NCBI GenBank assembly: GCA_016722025.1 | Contig: JADKGZ010000001.1 | Coordinates: forward strand, 558,001 to 622,000 | Reading direction: 5' to 3' | Source: Acidimicrobiaceae bacterium | GTDB taxonomy: Bacteria; Actinomycetota; Acidimicrobiia; Acidimicrobiales; Ilumatobacteraceae | Length of the DNA: 64,000 nucleotides | In this document: piece by piece, positions 49,670 to 58,194 of the stretch | Numbering within the stretch: the first letter of the stretch is position 1 | Layout: each line of letters starts with the position of its first letter | Made by a program: the position numbers and the translations under genes | Notes under the pieces: generated by a model | The model's input: only the letters and a program-made list of their open reading frames with translations | What the model was told of the DNA's origin: nothing | The model's database searches: none

Positions 49670-50356
49670 ATGAGCATCGACCTCAACGGCAGCAGCTGGC
49701 TGCTCTCCGGTCCGCTGCAGCTGCCCGACGGCGTCGACGTGACCATCGAGTTCGGCCACGACTCGGTGAGCGGTTGCTCCGGCTGCAATCGGTTCCATGG
49801 GCCGTACCGGCACGGCGAGGGCGAATTCACCGTCGGGCCCCTCGCAGGCACGATGATGGCCGGTTCTCCGGCAGTGATGGCAATGGAGCACGACGTGTTG
49901 CAGCGCCTCGGTCGGGTGGTCGCCATCACGGTGACCGACGATGGCGGCTCGCTGTCGATGCACGATGCCGACGGGGTGCTGTTGCTCGCCTACACCGCAC
50001 AGGGCTCGGACGATCTGGCCGGCCGCTGGCTGGTGACATCGGTTCACCACTCAGCGCGCCAGGCGATCATCTCCGTGCTCGCGGAGAGCGAGCCGACCCT
50101 CGAGTTCGATGGCGATCGCGTCGTGGGCAGCACAGGGTGCAACACGCTCCGCGGCACGTGCACCGTCGATGGCAGCACCCTCGGCTTCGGCCCGCTGATG
50201 ACAACCCGGAAGTGGTGCGGTGACGAAGCGATGGCACAGGAGCAGGCGCTGCTGGCGGCGCTGGCCGACACGGTGGGCTTCCGCCTGGAGGGCAGCCGGC
50301 TCACGCTGTTGCGCCCCGATGGCGGCATCGCCGTCTCCTTGCGGCGCGGCGATTGA
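49670..50356 (+). CDS. Protein with two META (HslJ-like) domains
   Basis: 228 residues without signal peptide. Two repeats of the META pattern are visible: WLLSGPLQL...GCSGCNRFHGPY...FTVGPLAGTMMAG (residues about 9-65) and WLVTSVHH...VVGSTGCNTLRGTC...LGFGPLMTTRKWC (about 120-190). META domains occur in heat-inducible HslJ and in secreted virulence factors; their biochemical role is unclear. The gene is convergent with the molybdopterin enzyme, 18 bases away. Confidence 0.7.
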   Translation: MSIDLNGSSWLLSGPLQLPDGVDVTIEFGHDSVSGCSGCNRFHGPYRHGEGEFTVGPLAGTMMAGSPAVMAMEHDVLQRLGRVVAITVTDDGGSLSMHDADGVLLLAYTAQGSDDLAGRWLVTSVHHSARQAIISVLAESEPTLEFDGDRVVGSTGCNTLRGTCTVDGSTLGFGPLMTTRKWCGDEAMAQEQALLAALADTVGFRLEGSRLTLLRPDGGIAVSLRRGD

Positions 50357-50374
50357 CCGGGGCCACCTTTCGCC

Positions 50375-52339
50375 TCAGCGCGCAGCGGAGACGGTGACGC
50401 GCGTGTCGTTGAAGCAGGCACCGTTGATCAGCGCGTCGCCGGTGGCAGGAGTGAGCGCGTTGACGCCCCATCCATCGGAGTGGTTGCGCAGCCAAACGCC
50501 CTTTGCCATCACTGCCACCCCCGGCCGGGTGTCGGCACCGACGGCGAGGGGCACCGTGATGCTGCCCACCGCGCTGGCCACGTGCACCGCCTGGCCGGCC
50601 ACCAGCCCACGATCGGCCGCATCCGCGGGGTGCAACAGGATGGCCGGCGAGGGGCTCTGGAACTCGCCGAACATCGAGTTCACCAGCTTCGAGGTGGCCG
50701 GTGAGATCAGCGTCAGCGAACCCTCGGCCGCCGCCAGCGGCACGAAACGCGGCACGCCCTGCACTGCGTCGACCAACTGCGCGCGACCGCCCGCTGGCAC
50801 AGTGTCGACGAACTGATGAGACGGCGCGGCCGACTCGCGCGGGCCGAAGTCGGCCACCGCCACGCGCTGGCCGGGGTCGGCCCAGTCGTACCCGAACGCC
50901 CGCGCCAGAGCCAGGCCGGTCTCGTCGTTGGAGCGGCTCTCACCCACTCGGTCGATGACGGCGACGACGGGCAGCACGGCCAGCGAGCCGTAGCCGGAGC
51001 TCACGTCGTCGATCTCGAAGCTGGTGGTGGCCGGCAGCACCACGTCGGCGTAGCGGGTTGTGTCGGTGAGCACCTGCTCGTGCACCACGGTGAACACGTC
51101 GTCGCGGCTGAACGCGGCCACCACCGCCTGTTGGTGCGGGCACATCACCAACGGGTTGGCGCCCTGCACGAACAGCACCTCGCACGGGTCGGCCGAGCCC
51201 GGCGCCATCCACTGGCCAACCTGGTGCAGCGGCAGCGAGCGGCGCGGCGGGCCGGAGAACGCTTCCTGCGGCCAGCGGGCGCGCGGCTTGGCTGCGCCGG
51301 CCGAGGTGGAGCCGATGACACCGCTGCCCCGCTGCACGAAGTGGCCGCCCAGAACCGGCAGGGCAAGGATGGCACGGCAGGCCGCACCACCGTTGCTGTT
51401 GCGCTCCTGCCCCCACCCGATGCGCAGCATCGTGGGCCGAGTGGTGCCCCACCACTCGGCAAGCGTCGTGATGTCGGCGGCGGCCAACCCGGTGACCTCC
51501 GCGGCACGATCGATCGACCACTCGGCTGCTGCCGCCAACAACGCCTCCGCACCATCGGCGTGCGCGGCGATGAACTCGTGAGCGAGACGACCGGTGGCCG
51601 CCCAGTGGTTGGCGACCGCCAACGCGAGCACTGCGTCGGTGCCCGGCCGGATCGCGAGGTGGAGATCGGCGCGCTTGGCCATGGCCGTCGCCCGCGGATC
51701 GATCACCACCACCCTGGCACCGGCCTTGGCCGCCTGCTGCACGAGCGGCGGGAAGTGAGTGTTGCTCACCGTCGGGTTGGCGCCCCAGATGACCACCAAC
51801 TTGCTGTGCACCACCTCGCGCGGATCGGCGGAGGCCATTTCGCCGAACACGCTGTCCCACGCGGCCCCCATCGTGGCCGCGCAGATCGTGTGCTCGGCGA
51901 TGGTGGCGCCAACGGCGGCGAAGAACGCCTCGGTGAAGCTGGCCCGCTCGAGCACCGCTGCCGACGAGTTGTAGGTGAACGCGACCACGGCATCCGGGCC
52001 GCTGCGTGCGATCGCACCGCGCATTCGGTGGGCGACCAGCCCGAGCGCTTCCTCCCACGTGGCCTCACGGAACTCGCCGGCACCCTTCGCCCCGGTGCGG
52101 ATCAGTGGGGAGAGCACTCGCTCGGGGGCGTACACGCGCTGCGCATGGCGCTTGACCTTGGCGCAGATCCACCCGTCGGTGAACGTGCTGTCGGGCGAGG
52201 CATCGATGTCGGTGATGCGGCGACCCTCGCTCGTCATGGTGACGGTGACGGCCAGCGAGCAGGCGTCGGGGCAGTCGAGCGTGCACGCCGTGTGCACGAC
52301 CGACCGAGTAGTGCGGCCGGCTTCGTCGATGACAGTCAT
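50375..52339 (-). CDS. Molybdopterin-dependent oxidoreductase (formate dehydrogenase/DMSO reductase family)
   Basis: 654 residues from ATG 52339. An N-terminal [4Fe-4S] site Cys19-x3-Cys23-x3-Cys27-x31-Cys59 (CTLDCPDAC...DGWICAK) precedes the Mo-bisPGD domains (WGANPTVSNTHFP, VQGANPLVMCPH, VLPATTSFEIDD) and the C-terminal ADAADRGLVAGQAVHVAS barrel. No Tat signal was seen, so it is cytosolic. The substrate cannot be told; small stand-alone members are often labelled as formate dehydrogenase-like or acetylene hydratase-like. It is divergent from the FixBCXA genes 138 bases away. Confidence 0.8.
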   Translation of the reverse strand: MTVIDEAGRTTRSVVHTACTLDCPDACSLAVTVTMTSEGRRITDIDASPDSTFTDGWICAKVKRHAQRVYAPERVLSPLIRTGAKGAGEFREATWEEALGLVAHRMRGAIARSGPDAVVAFTYNSSAAVLERASFTEAFFAAVGATIAEHTICAATMGAAWDSVFGEMASADPREVVHSKLVVIWGANPTVSNTHFPPLVQQAAKAGARVVVIDPRATAMAKRADLHLAIRPGTDAVLALAVANHWAATGRLAHEFIAAHADGAEALLAAAAEWSIDRAAEVTGLAAADITTLAEWWGTTRPTMLRIGWGQERNSNGGAACRAILALPVLGGHFVQRGSGVIGSTSAGAAKPRARWPQEAFSGPPRRSLPLHQVGQWMAPGSADPCEVLFVQGANPLVMCPHQQAVVAAFSRDDVFTVVHEQVLTDTTRYADVVLPATTSFEIDDVSSGYGSLAVLPVVAVIDRVGESRSNDETGLALARAFGYDWADPGQRVAVADFGPRESAAPSHQFVDTVPAGGRAQLVDAVQGVPRFVPLAAAEGSLTLISPATSKLVNSMFGEFQSPSPAILLHPADAADRGLVAGQAVHVASAVGSITVPLAVGADTRPGVAVMAKGVWLRNHSDGWGVNALTPATGDALINGACFNDTRVTVSAAR

Positions 52340-52476
52340 GGGGATCGGTCTAGCCGGTCGGCATCTGCCGGGCAAGGGAGTTGGCCGATGCTGTGGGCAT
52401 CCGTCTGCTTCCGTGGGGTGACCGCCGGCAGCGGCCCATGGGGCGCATCGAGCGACGACGCCCTATTCTGCAGCCG

Positions 52477-53388
52477 ATGATCGCAGTGGTGGTGGTGCGC
52501 GCCGGGCAGCTGCCGGCAGGCGGGGCGGAGGCCGTGGCCGAATGCGCCGGGCGTGCACTGCTCGCCGGCTCCGGCCTTGCCGAGGCCGCTGCCCAGCTGA
52601 CCGGCATCGCCACCGAGCTCACGCTGGTGGAACTGGGCGACTTCCAACCCGCCGCGTGGGCCCATGGCCTCGCGCCGCTGCTCGCCCATGAACCGGCCGT
52701 GCTGCTGCCCGCATCGCCCGACGGGCGCGACCTGGCGCCGCGCCTGGCCGGTCTGCTGCATCGACCGCTCTACGCCGGGGCCACCGCGGTCGGGCCGCAA
52801 CGCATCGAGCTGGCTCGCAACGGCGGCCGCGAACTGCACACGGCGACGCCCGGCCCCGAGTTCGTGGCCACGCTGCAACCTGGCGTGCGCGGCGTCGAGG
52901 CCCACCCGCACCTGCCCGCTGCAACGGTCGGCGCCGTCACCGTGCACCTGTACCCCGAGGCGCGCGATCCGCTCGTGCTCGACGTGCAACCCCCCGATCC
53001 GGCAACCATCGACCTGGCCGAGGCGCCACGCATCGTCGGCGGCGGAGCAGGGCTCGACGGGCCACAACGCATCACCCAGCTGGCACAGCTCGGCGCTGCC
53101 CTCGGCGCCAGCATGGGCGCCACCCGCGTCATCACCGACCGCGGCTGGGTGCCACACGAGCGCCAGATCGGCACCACCGGTGTGGTGGTCGACCCGCAGC
53201 TGTACATCGCGTTCGGGGTCAGCGGTGCAGTGCAGCACACCAGCGGGTTGGGCGATCCGGCACACATCATCTCGGTCAACACCGACCAGTACTGCCCGAT
53301 GATGCAGCTGGCCGACCTGGCCATCGTCGCCGACGCCAACGCCACCCTCGACGCGCTGCTCGATCTGCTGGCGGAGAACGCGTCGTGA
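52477..53388 (+). CDS. fixB: Electron transfer flavoprotein alpha subunit, FixB type
   Basis: 303 residues from ATG 52477 (MIAVVVVRAGQLPAGG). The C-terminal FAD domain has GASMGATRVITDRGWV, RQIGTTGVVVDPQLYIAFGVSGAVQH and SVNTD, the ETF-alpha signature. The N-terminal domain is short. As part of FixABCX it would take part in electron bifurcation from NADH to quinone and ferredoxin. Overlaps fixC by four bases (GTGA). Confidence 0.88.
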   Translation: MIAVVVVRAGQLPAGGAEAVAECAGRALLAGSGLAEAAAQLTGIATELTLVELGDFQPAAWAHGLAPLLAHEPAVLLPASPDGRDLAPRLAGLLHRPLYAGATAVGPQRIELARNGGRELHTATPGPEFVATLQPGVRGVEAHPHLPAATVGAVTVHLYPEARDPLVLDVQPPDPATIDLAEAPRIVGGGAGLDGPQRITQLAQLGAALGASMGATRVITDRGWVPHERQIGTTGVVVDPQLYIAFGVSGAVQHTSGLGDPAHIISVNTDQYCPMMQLADLAIVADANATLDALLDLLAENAS

Positions 53389-54710
53389 CCGCTCGTTCGG
53401 TGCCAACCGACAGGGATGTGGATGTCGTCGTCGTCGGTGGCGGGCCAGCTGGTTCGTGCGCGGCCTTGGTGGCTGCTCGTGCCGGCCTCTCGGTGGTGCT
53501 GCTCGAGCGTGGCCCGTTCCCCGGCAGCAAGAACATGTACGGCGGCGTGGTGTACCCGCGCATCCTCGACGAGCTGATCCCCGAGTGGTGGAACGACGTG
53601 CCGATCCAGCGGTGGGTCACCCGGCGCAGCACGATGCTGCTCACCGAGACGCAGGCGCTGACGGTCGACTTCCGGGCCGGCGCGTGGGGTGCCCCGCCGT
53701 ACAACGGTGCCACCGCCTACCGACCCGACTTCGACAACTGGTTGGCCTGCCACGCGCAGGCGGCGGGCGCCCAGCTGATCACCAGCACCACGGCCACCGG
53801 CCTGCTGCGCGACTCCGCCGGCACGGTGATCGGCGTGCGCACCGATCGACCCGATGGCGATCTCACCGCTCACGTGGTCATCGCCTGCGACGGGGTGAAC
53901 AGCTTCCTCGCCAAGGAGGCCGGGCTCTACGAGCACACCGACGCCAAGCACTTCACACTGGGCGTGAAGGAGACGCTGGCGTTGCCCAAGCACGTGATCG
54001 ACGAACGCTTCGGCGTGCGCGGCCGCGAGGGTGTCGACATCGAGATCATCGGCGCCACCGGCGGCGTGAACGGCGGCGGCTTCCTCTACACCAACCTCGA
54101 CACCATCGCCATCGGTGTGGTGCTGAAGCTGTCGAAGTTGGGCGCCCAGCAGCAACGCCCGGAGCAGATCATCGCCACGCTCAAGCAGCACCCGGCCATC
54201 GCCCCGCTGGTGCAAGACGGCGAGCTGAAGGAGTACAGCGCACACATCATCCCGGAAGCAGGCCTGACGATGATGCCGAAGATGACCACCGATGGCATGC
54301 TCGTCGCCGGCGATGCCGCCGCGCTGTGCCTCGCGGCCGGCATCTGGCTGGAAGGCGTCAACTTCGCGATGGCCAGTGGCATGTACGCCGGCCAAGCCGC
54401 GGTCGAGGCAGTGCAGGCGAACGACACCAGCGCGGTCGGCCTCGCCGGGTACCAGCGGCGTCTCAGCGACACGTTCGTGCTGAAGGACCATCGCAAGCTG
54501 CGGCGGGCGCCGGCACTGGTGCTCAGCGACCGAGTGCAGCACCTCTACCCGGGCATGGTGGCCAACGTGGTCGAGCGCATGTTCCGCGTCGACAACCCCA
54601 ACCCCAAACCCGGCGTCCGCCGCATCTTCAACCAGGAACGCAAGCGCGCCGGCGTGCGCCGCCGCGACCTGCTGCGCGACGGCTGGACCGGCTTCAGGAG
54701 CTTCGGATGA
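53385..54710 (+). CDS. fixC: FixC, ETF-quinone oxidoreductase-like flavoprotein
   Basis: 441 residues from the GTG overlapping fixB. The FAD motif VVVVGGGPAGSCAALVAAR, the PGSKNMYGGVVYPRIL segment, and GMLVAGDAAALCLAAGIWLEGVNFAMASGM are diagnostic of FixC/ETF-QO. It lacks the C-terminal ferredoxin domain of ETF-QO, which is provided by the separate fixX. It should hand electrons to the quinone pool at the membrane. Confidence 0.92.
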   Translation: MTARSVPTDRDVDVVVVGGGPAGSCAALVAARAGLSVVLLERGPFPGSKNMYGGVVYPRILDELIPEWWNDVPIQRWVTRRSTMLLTETQALTVDFRAGAWGAPPYNGATAYRPDFDNWLACHAQAAGAQLITSTTATGLLRDSAGTVIGVRTDRPDGDLTAHVVIACDGVNSFLAKEAGLYEHTDAKHFTLGVKETLALPKHVIDERFGVRGREGVDIEIIGATGGVNGGGFLYTNLDTIAIGVVLKLSKLGAQQQRPEQIIATLKQHPAIAPLVQDGELKEYSAHIIPEAGLTMMPKMTTDGMLVAGDAAALCLAAGIWLEGVNFAMASGMYAGQAAVEAVQANDTSAVGLAGYQRRLSDTFVLKDHRKLRRAPALVLSDRVQHLYPGMVANVVERMFRVDNPNPKPGVRRIFNQERKRAGVRRRDLLRDGWTGFRSFG

Positions 54711-55051
54711 CCGACCACACCGGCCACACTCGGGCACACCCGGCCGAGATCCTGGCGCCCAACGCCTGGGGCGGCATGTCGTTCCAGGAACGGATGGCCA
54801 CCGCCGAGTTCCGCATCCACCACCAACCACACATCGTTGTCGATGGCAAGGTGTGCGCCGACTGCAGCACACGCGAGTGCGTGGTTGCATGCCCCGCCAA
54901 CCTGTTCGTGCCCACCAGCGACGGCGGCATCGTGTTCAACCACGAGCAGTGCTTCGAATGCGGCACCTGCTACCTCGTGTGCAATCGCGAGGGAGCGATC
55001 AGCTGGCACTACCCCGAAGGCGGTCACGGTGTCGTCTTCCGACGCACATGA
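54707..55051 (+). CDS. fixX: FixX ferredoxin-like protein
   Basis: 114 residues. A longer, His-rich N-terminal part (about 45 residues) precedes the ferredoxin fold. One [4Fe-4S] site is complete (CFECGTCYLVC), while the other has the altered spacing VCADCSTRECVVACP that is usual in FixX. It mediates electron flow within the FixABCX complex. The ATG overlaps the fixC stop. Confidence 0.9.
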   Translation: MTDHTGHTRAHPAEILAPNAWGGMSFQERMATAEFRIHHQPHIVVDGKVCADCSTRECVVACPANLFVPTSDGGIVFNHEQCFECGTCYLVCNREGAISWHYPEGGHGVVFRRT

Positions 55052-55061
55052 GACACACGCG

Positions 55062-55850
55062 ATGATCCTCGCCTGCCTGAAGTGGGTCACCCATCCGGGC
55101 GAGCCGCACGACGAGCGATTCGCCGGCATCAGCCCCGCCGACCAATCGGCGCTCGAGTTCGCACTGGTGCAGGCCGCCGCGCTCGGCCTCGGCGTCACCG
55201 CCGTCACCGTCGGCCCTGCCGGCGCCGAGAAGGTGCTCCGCGACGCGCTCGCGTGCGGGGCGCAGCGAGCGGTGCGCATCCACTCAGCGGGCACGCTCAG
55301 CAGTGCCGAAGTGGCCGACGCGCTCGCTGCGGCCGCGCCCGCAGCGCGGTGGGTGTGGTGCGGCGACTACTCGCTGGATCGCGGCACCGGGAGCGTGCCC
55401 GCCTATCTGGCCGCCGCGCTCGACGCACAGCAGGCGTTGGGCGTCATCTCCGTCGCCTGGCAGGGCGACGGAGTGGTGGCCACGCGGCGCCTCGACGGTG
55501 GCCGGCGGGAGCTGTTGTCGGTGGCCGCGCCGGCGGTGATCAGCGTCGAAGGCGCCACAGCACACCTACGTCGCGCCGGCCTCGGTGCGCTGCGCGCGGC
55601 CGCCAGCGCCACCATCGACGTCGTGCACCCGGCAGCACCGGCGCACATCGACGAAGCGGTGGTGCGTGCGTACCGGCCTCGTGCCCGCGCGCTCGCCGCT
55701 CCCCTCGGCGAGCAGCCACTCGATCGCCTGCGCGCGCTCGCCGCCACCGGCGCCGCAACGGCAACGCGCGTCGAGACGGTCACGCTGGCCCCGCCGGCCG
55801 CAGCTGCCCGCATCGCCGCTGCCCTGCGCGAGTGGGGCTACCTCGACTGA
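55062..55850 (+). CDS. fixA: Electron transfer flavoprotein beta subunit, FixA type
   Basis: 262 residues from ATG 55062 (MILACLKWVTHPGEPHDERFAG). ETF-beta features include QSALEFALVQAA, VTAVTVGPAGAEKVLRDALACGAQRAVRI and SVPAYLAAALDAQQALGVISV. It completes the fixBCXA set, in which the order differs from the common fixABCX. No nif genes are near; in non-diazotrophs these proteins supply reductant to other pathways. Confidence 0.85.
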   Translation: MILACLKWVTHPGEPHDERFAGISPADQSALEFALVQAAALGLGVTAVTVGPAGAEKVLRDALACGAQRAVRIHSAGTLSSAEVADALAAAAPAARWVWCGDYSLDRGTGSVPAYLAAALDAQQALGVISVAWQGDGVVATRRLDGGRRELLSVAAPAVISVEGATAHLRRAGLGALRAAASATIDVVHPAAPAHIDEAVVRAYRPRARALAAPLGEQPLDRLRALAATGAATATRVETVTLAPPAAAARIAAALREWGYLD

Positions 55851-55874
55851 CGACCCGGCAGGGTGCACCCGCGC

Positions 55875-57491
55875 TCACACCAGCGCGTCGGTTCGATCCT
55901 CCTGAGCGGCCACCGACGACGAAGCGGCCGCCCGACTGGGCAGCCAACGGATGGCCATCGCCGCGCCCGCCAACGTGATGCCGGCCGAGACCCACGAACC
56001 GAAGTGGAACCCGTCGAGGAACGCTGTGTTGACCGCGCCCTGCACCAGTCGGCCGGCCTCCGGCCCCGCCTCCAGCCCGGTGCGGCGAGCCACTTCCGCT
56101 CCCGCGCCCACCGACTCCTGGGCGATGGCCAGCGCTGACGGAGGGAGTGCCGACCCGGCCAGCAGCTCGCCGAGCCTGCTCGCATAGACGGACGCGAACA
56201 GGCTGCCGACGATGGCGACGCCCAGCGTGCCACCCAACTCGCGGGCGGTGTCGTTGACAGCCGAACCGACGCCTGCCTTCTCCGGGGGCAGCGACCCCAT
56301 GATCGCCTCCGTCGCCGGCGCGTTCACCAGGCCGAGCCCACCGCCCATGAACATCATCTGGCCCACGATCAGCCAGTACGACGAGCCCGCCTGCAGCGTG
56401 GTGGTCCAGGCGAAGCCGATCGACATCGACGCGAGACCGGCGGCCACGACCGACTTGGTACCGAACCGGTAGGCCAGCTTCGCGGAGATCGGCGCGGCGA
56501 AGCCGGTGAACAGCGCGAACGGCACGGTGCGCACGCCTGCCTCCAACGTGCCGTAGCCGCGGACCACCTGGAAGTACTGCGTGACGTTGAAGATGAAGCC
56601 GAAGAGCGCGAAGAACGCGAAGGCCACCGACAGACTGCCCGCCGTGAAGCGCAGGTTGGAGAACACGCGCACGTCGAGCATCGGGTGCTCGCGACGCCGC
56701 TCCCACCAGACGAACGCAGCCAGCAGCGTCGCCGCGAGGCCGAACGCCACTGCCGAGGTTGCCGACAGCCAGCCATGGCTGGGCCCTTCGATGACCGCCC
56801 ACACCAGCACGCTGATGCTCATGATCGACAGCAGCGTGCCCAACGGGTCGAATCGACGCACCGTGGTGTCGCGCGAGGTCGGCACCATGCGACCGACCAG
56901 CACCATGGCGATCGCGATGATCGGCACGTTCACCAGGAACACCGAACCCCACGAGAAGTACTTCAGCAGCAGGCCGCCGCTCACCGGCCCAAGCGCCACG
57001 GCCAGGCCACTCGTTGCCGCCCACACCGAGATGGCCACCGCCCGCTGACGAGGCACGGTGAACACGTTCACCAGCAGCGCCAGCGTGGCAGGGAAGATGA
57101 GCGCGCCGCCCACGCCCATCGCCGCTCGCCAGGCGATGAGCGACCCCGCGCTGTCGGCCATCGATGCGAAGACCGATGTGAGTGCGAACACGGCGAGGCC
57201 GATCTGCAGCACGCCCTTGCGGCCGAAGCGATCGCCGATGCTGCCGGCCGCCATCAGCAGCCCGGCGAACACCAGCACATAGGCGTCGACGATCCACTGC
57301 AGCTGGCTGGTGGTGGCCCCCAGTTCGCGCACGAACGTGGGCAGCGCCACGTTCACGATGGTGCCGTCGACCACGATGATGAACACGCTGGTGCACAGCA
57401 CCGCGAGGATCAGCCACGGCGAGCGACCGGCTGCGACCGGAGCCGGAGACAACGGTGACAACGGTGAGGACGGTGACGGTGAGGACGACAT
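55875..57491 (-). CDS. MFS drug exporter, 14-helix DHA2 (EmrB/QacA) family
   Basis: 538 residues from ATG 57491 (GGAG five bases upstream; GTG 57497 possible). An N-terminal Ser/Pro repeat (SPSSPLSPLSP) precedes 14 membrane segments. Motif A is GSIGDRFGRKGVL, motif C is GPVSGGLLL, and the motif D1 region is TFVRELGATTSQLQWIVDAYVL. The proton-driven export of lipophilic toxic compounds is the usual role. It is divergent from a TetR-family gene with a repeated operator-like site between them. Confidence 0.88.
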   Translation of the reverse strand: MSSSPSPSSPLSPLSPAPVAAGRSPWLILAVLCTSVFIIVVDGTIVNVALPTFVRELGATTSQLQWIVDAYVLVFAGLLMAAGSIGDRFGRKGVLQIGLAVFALTSVFASMADSAGSLIAWRAAMGVGGALIFPATLALLVNVFTVPRQRAVAISVWAATSGLAVALGPVSGGLLLKYFSWGSVFLVNVPIIAIAMVLVGRMVPTSRDTTVRRFDPLGTLLSIMSISVLVWAVIEGPSHGWLSATSAVAFGLAATLLAAFVWWERRREHPMLDVRVFSNLRFTAGSLSVAFAFFALFGFIFNVTQYFQVVRGYGTLEAGVRTVPFALFTGFAAPISAKLAYRFGTKSVVAAGLASMSIGFAWTTTLQAGSSYWLIVGQMMFMGGGLGLVNAPATEAIMGSLPPEKAGVGSAVNDTARELGGTLGVAIVGSLFASVYASRLGELLAGSALPPSALAIAQESVGAGAEVARRTGLEAGPEAGRLVQGAVNTAFLDGFHFGSWVSAGITLAGAAMAIRWLPSRAAASSSVAAQEDRTDALV

Positions 57492-57509
57492 CAGCACTCC
57501 ATTGGATCG

Positions 57510-57540
57510 GGGTTATCACACTGTTATCACAAGGTTGTGA
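57510..57540. promoter_or_regulatory. Candidate TetR operator between the MFS and TetR genes
   Basis: The minus strand reads TGTGATAACAG-TGTGATAAC: two direct copies of TGTGATAAC with a period of 11 bases (about 57512-57531), preceded by another CTCACAACC. It sits 20-50 bases before the MFS start codon in an otherwise repeat-free 109-base gap. Control of the exporter by the adjacent repressor is the natural reading. Confidence 0.45.
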
Positions 57541-57600
57541 GCGCATCCATCGCGGGTCTCATGACATCCGGCACAGGCGGCCCCGGCTAGCCTGCGGCAC

Positions 57601-58194
57601 GTGAGCTTCGCCACCGCCGGTCATCTCGACGACGTGGGCAGCGCGTTGCTGCGAGCCGCCGACGGCCTCCTCGCCACAGAGGGCCCCTCGGCGCTGACGG
57701 TGCGGCGCATCGCCGCCGAAGCCGGCATGAGCACGATGAACGTGTACTCCCGGTTCGGCGGCAAGGACGGCGTGGTCGAGCAGCTGTTCCTGCACGGGTT
57801 CGAGCTCCTCGCTGGTGGCATGGGCGAGGTCGGCGCCACCGACGATCCGATCGCCGATCTGCGCCGTTGCGGCCAGGCCTACCGGCGCTTCGCCAGCGAA
57901 CACTCCACCTTGTACTCGGTGATGTTCGAACGAGTCGTGGCCGACTACGAGCCGACGCCCGCGGCCAAAGCTGCCGCCCTCGGCACCCTCGAGCTGTTGG
58001 CCGCCCGGTTGCAGCGGGCGATGGATGCCGGGCTGGTGCGCCGCATGGACGCGACGCACGCCGCTGCCATCGTGTGGAGCACGTGCCACGGCGTGATCAG
58101 CCTGCAGCTCAAGCACGACGGCATCACCCCGGTGGATTGGCAGCAGGTCTTCGCCGACGCCACCGAAGCAGTGGTGAGCGGGTTGGCACCGTGA
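57601..58194 (+). CDS. TetR/AcrR family transcriptional regulator
   Basis: 197 residues from GTG 57601. The N-terminal helix-turn-helix is LTVRRIAAEAGMSTMNVYSRFGGKDGVVEQLF; the C-terminal ligand-binding helices follow with a WHG-like segment (AAIVWSTCHGVISLQL). It could repress the divergent MFS gene, a classic arrangement. Its stop overlaps the start of the PQQ-propeller gene, which ties it to the mftE-mftF operon as well. Confidence 0.88.
   Translation: MSFATAGHLDDVGSALLRAADGLLATEGPSALTVRRIAAEAGMSTMNVYSRFGGKDGVVEQLFLHGFELLAGGMGEVGATDDPIADLRRCGQAYRRFASEHSTLYSVMFERVVADYEPTPAAKAAALGTLELLAARLQRAMDAGLVRRMDATHAAAIVWSTCHGVISLQLKHDGITPVDWQQVFADATEAVVSGLAP

Noticed and set aside
52477..55850. fixBCXA as evidence for nitrogen fixation
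   Set aside because: No nifHDK or nif assembly genes are present; FixABCX-type proteins are common in organisms that do not fix nitrogen.
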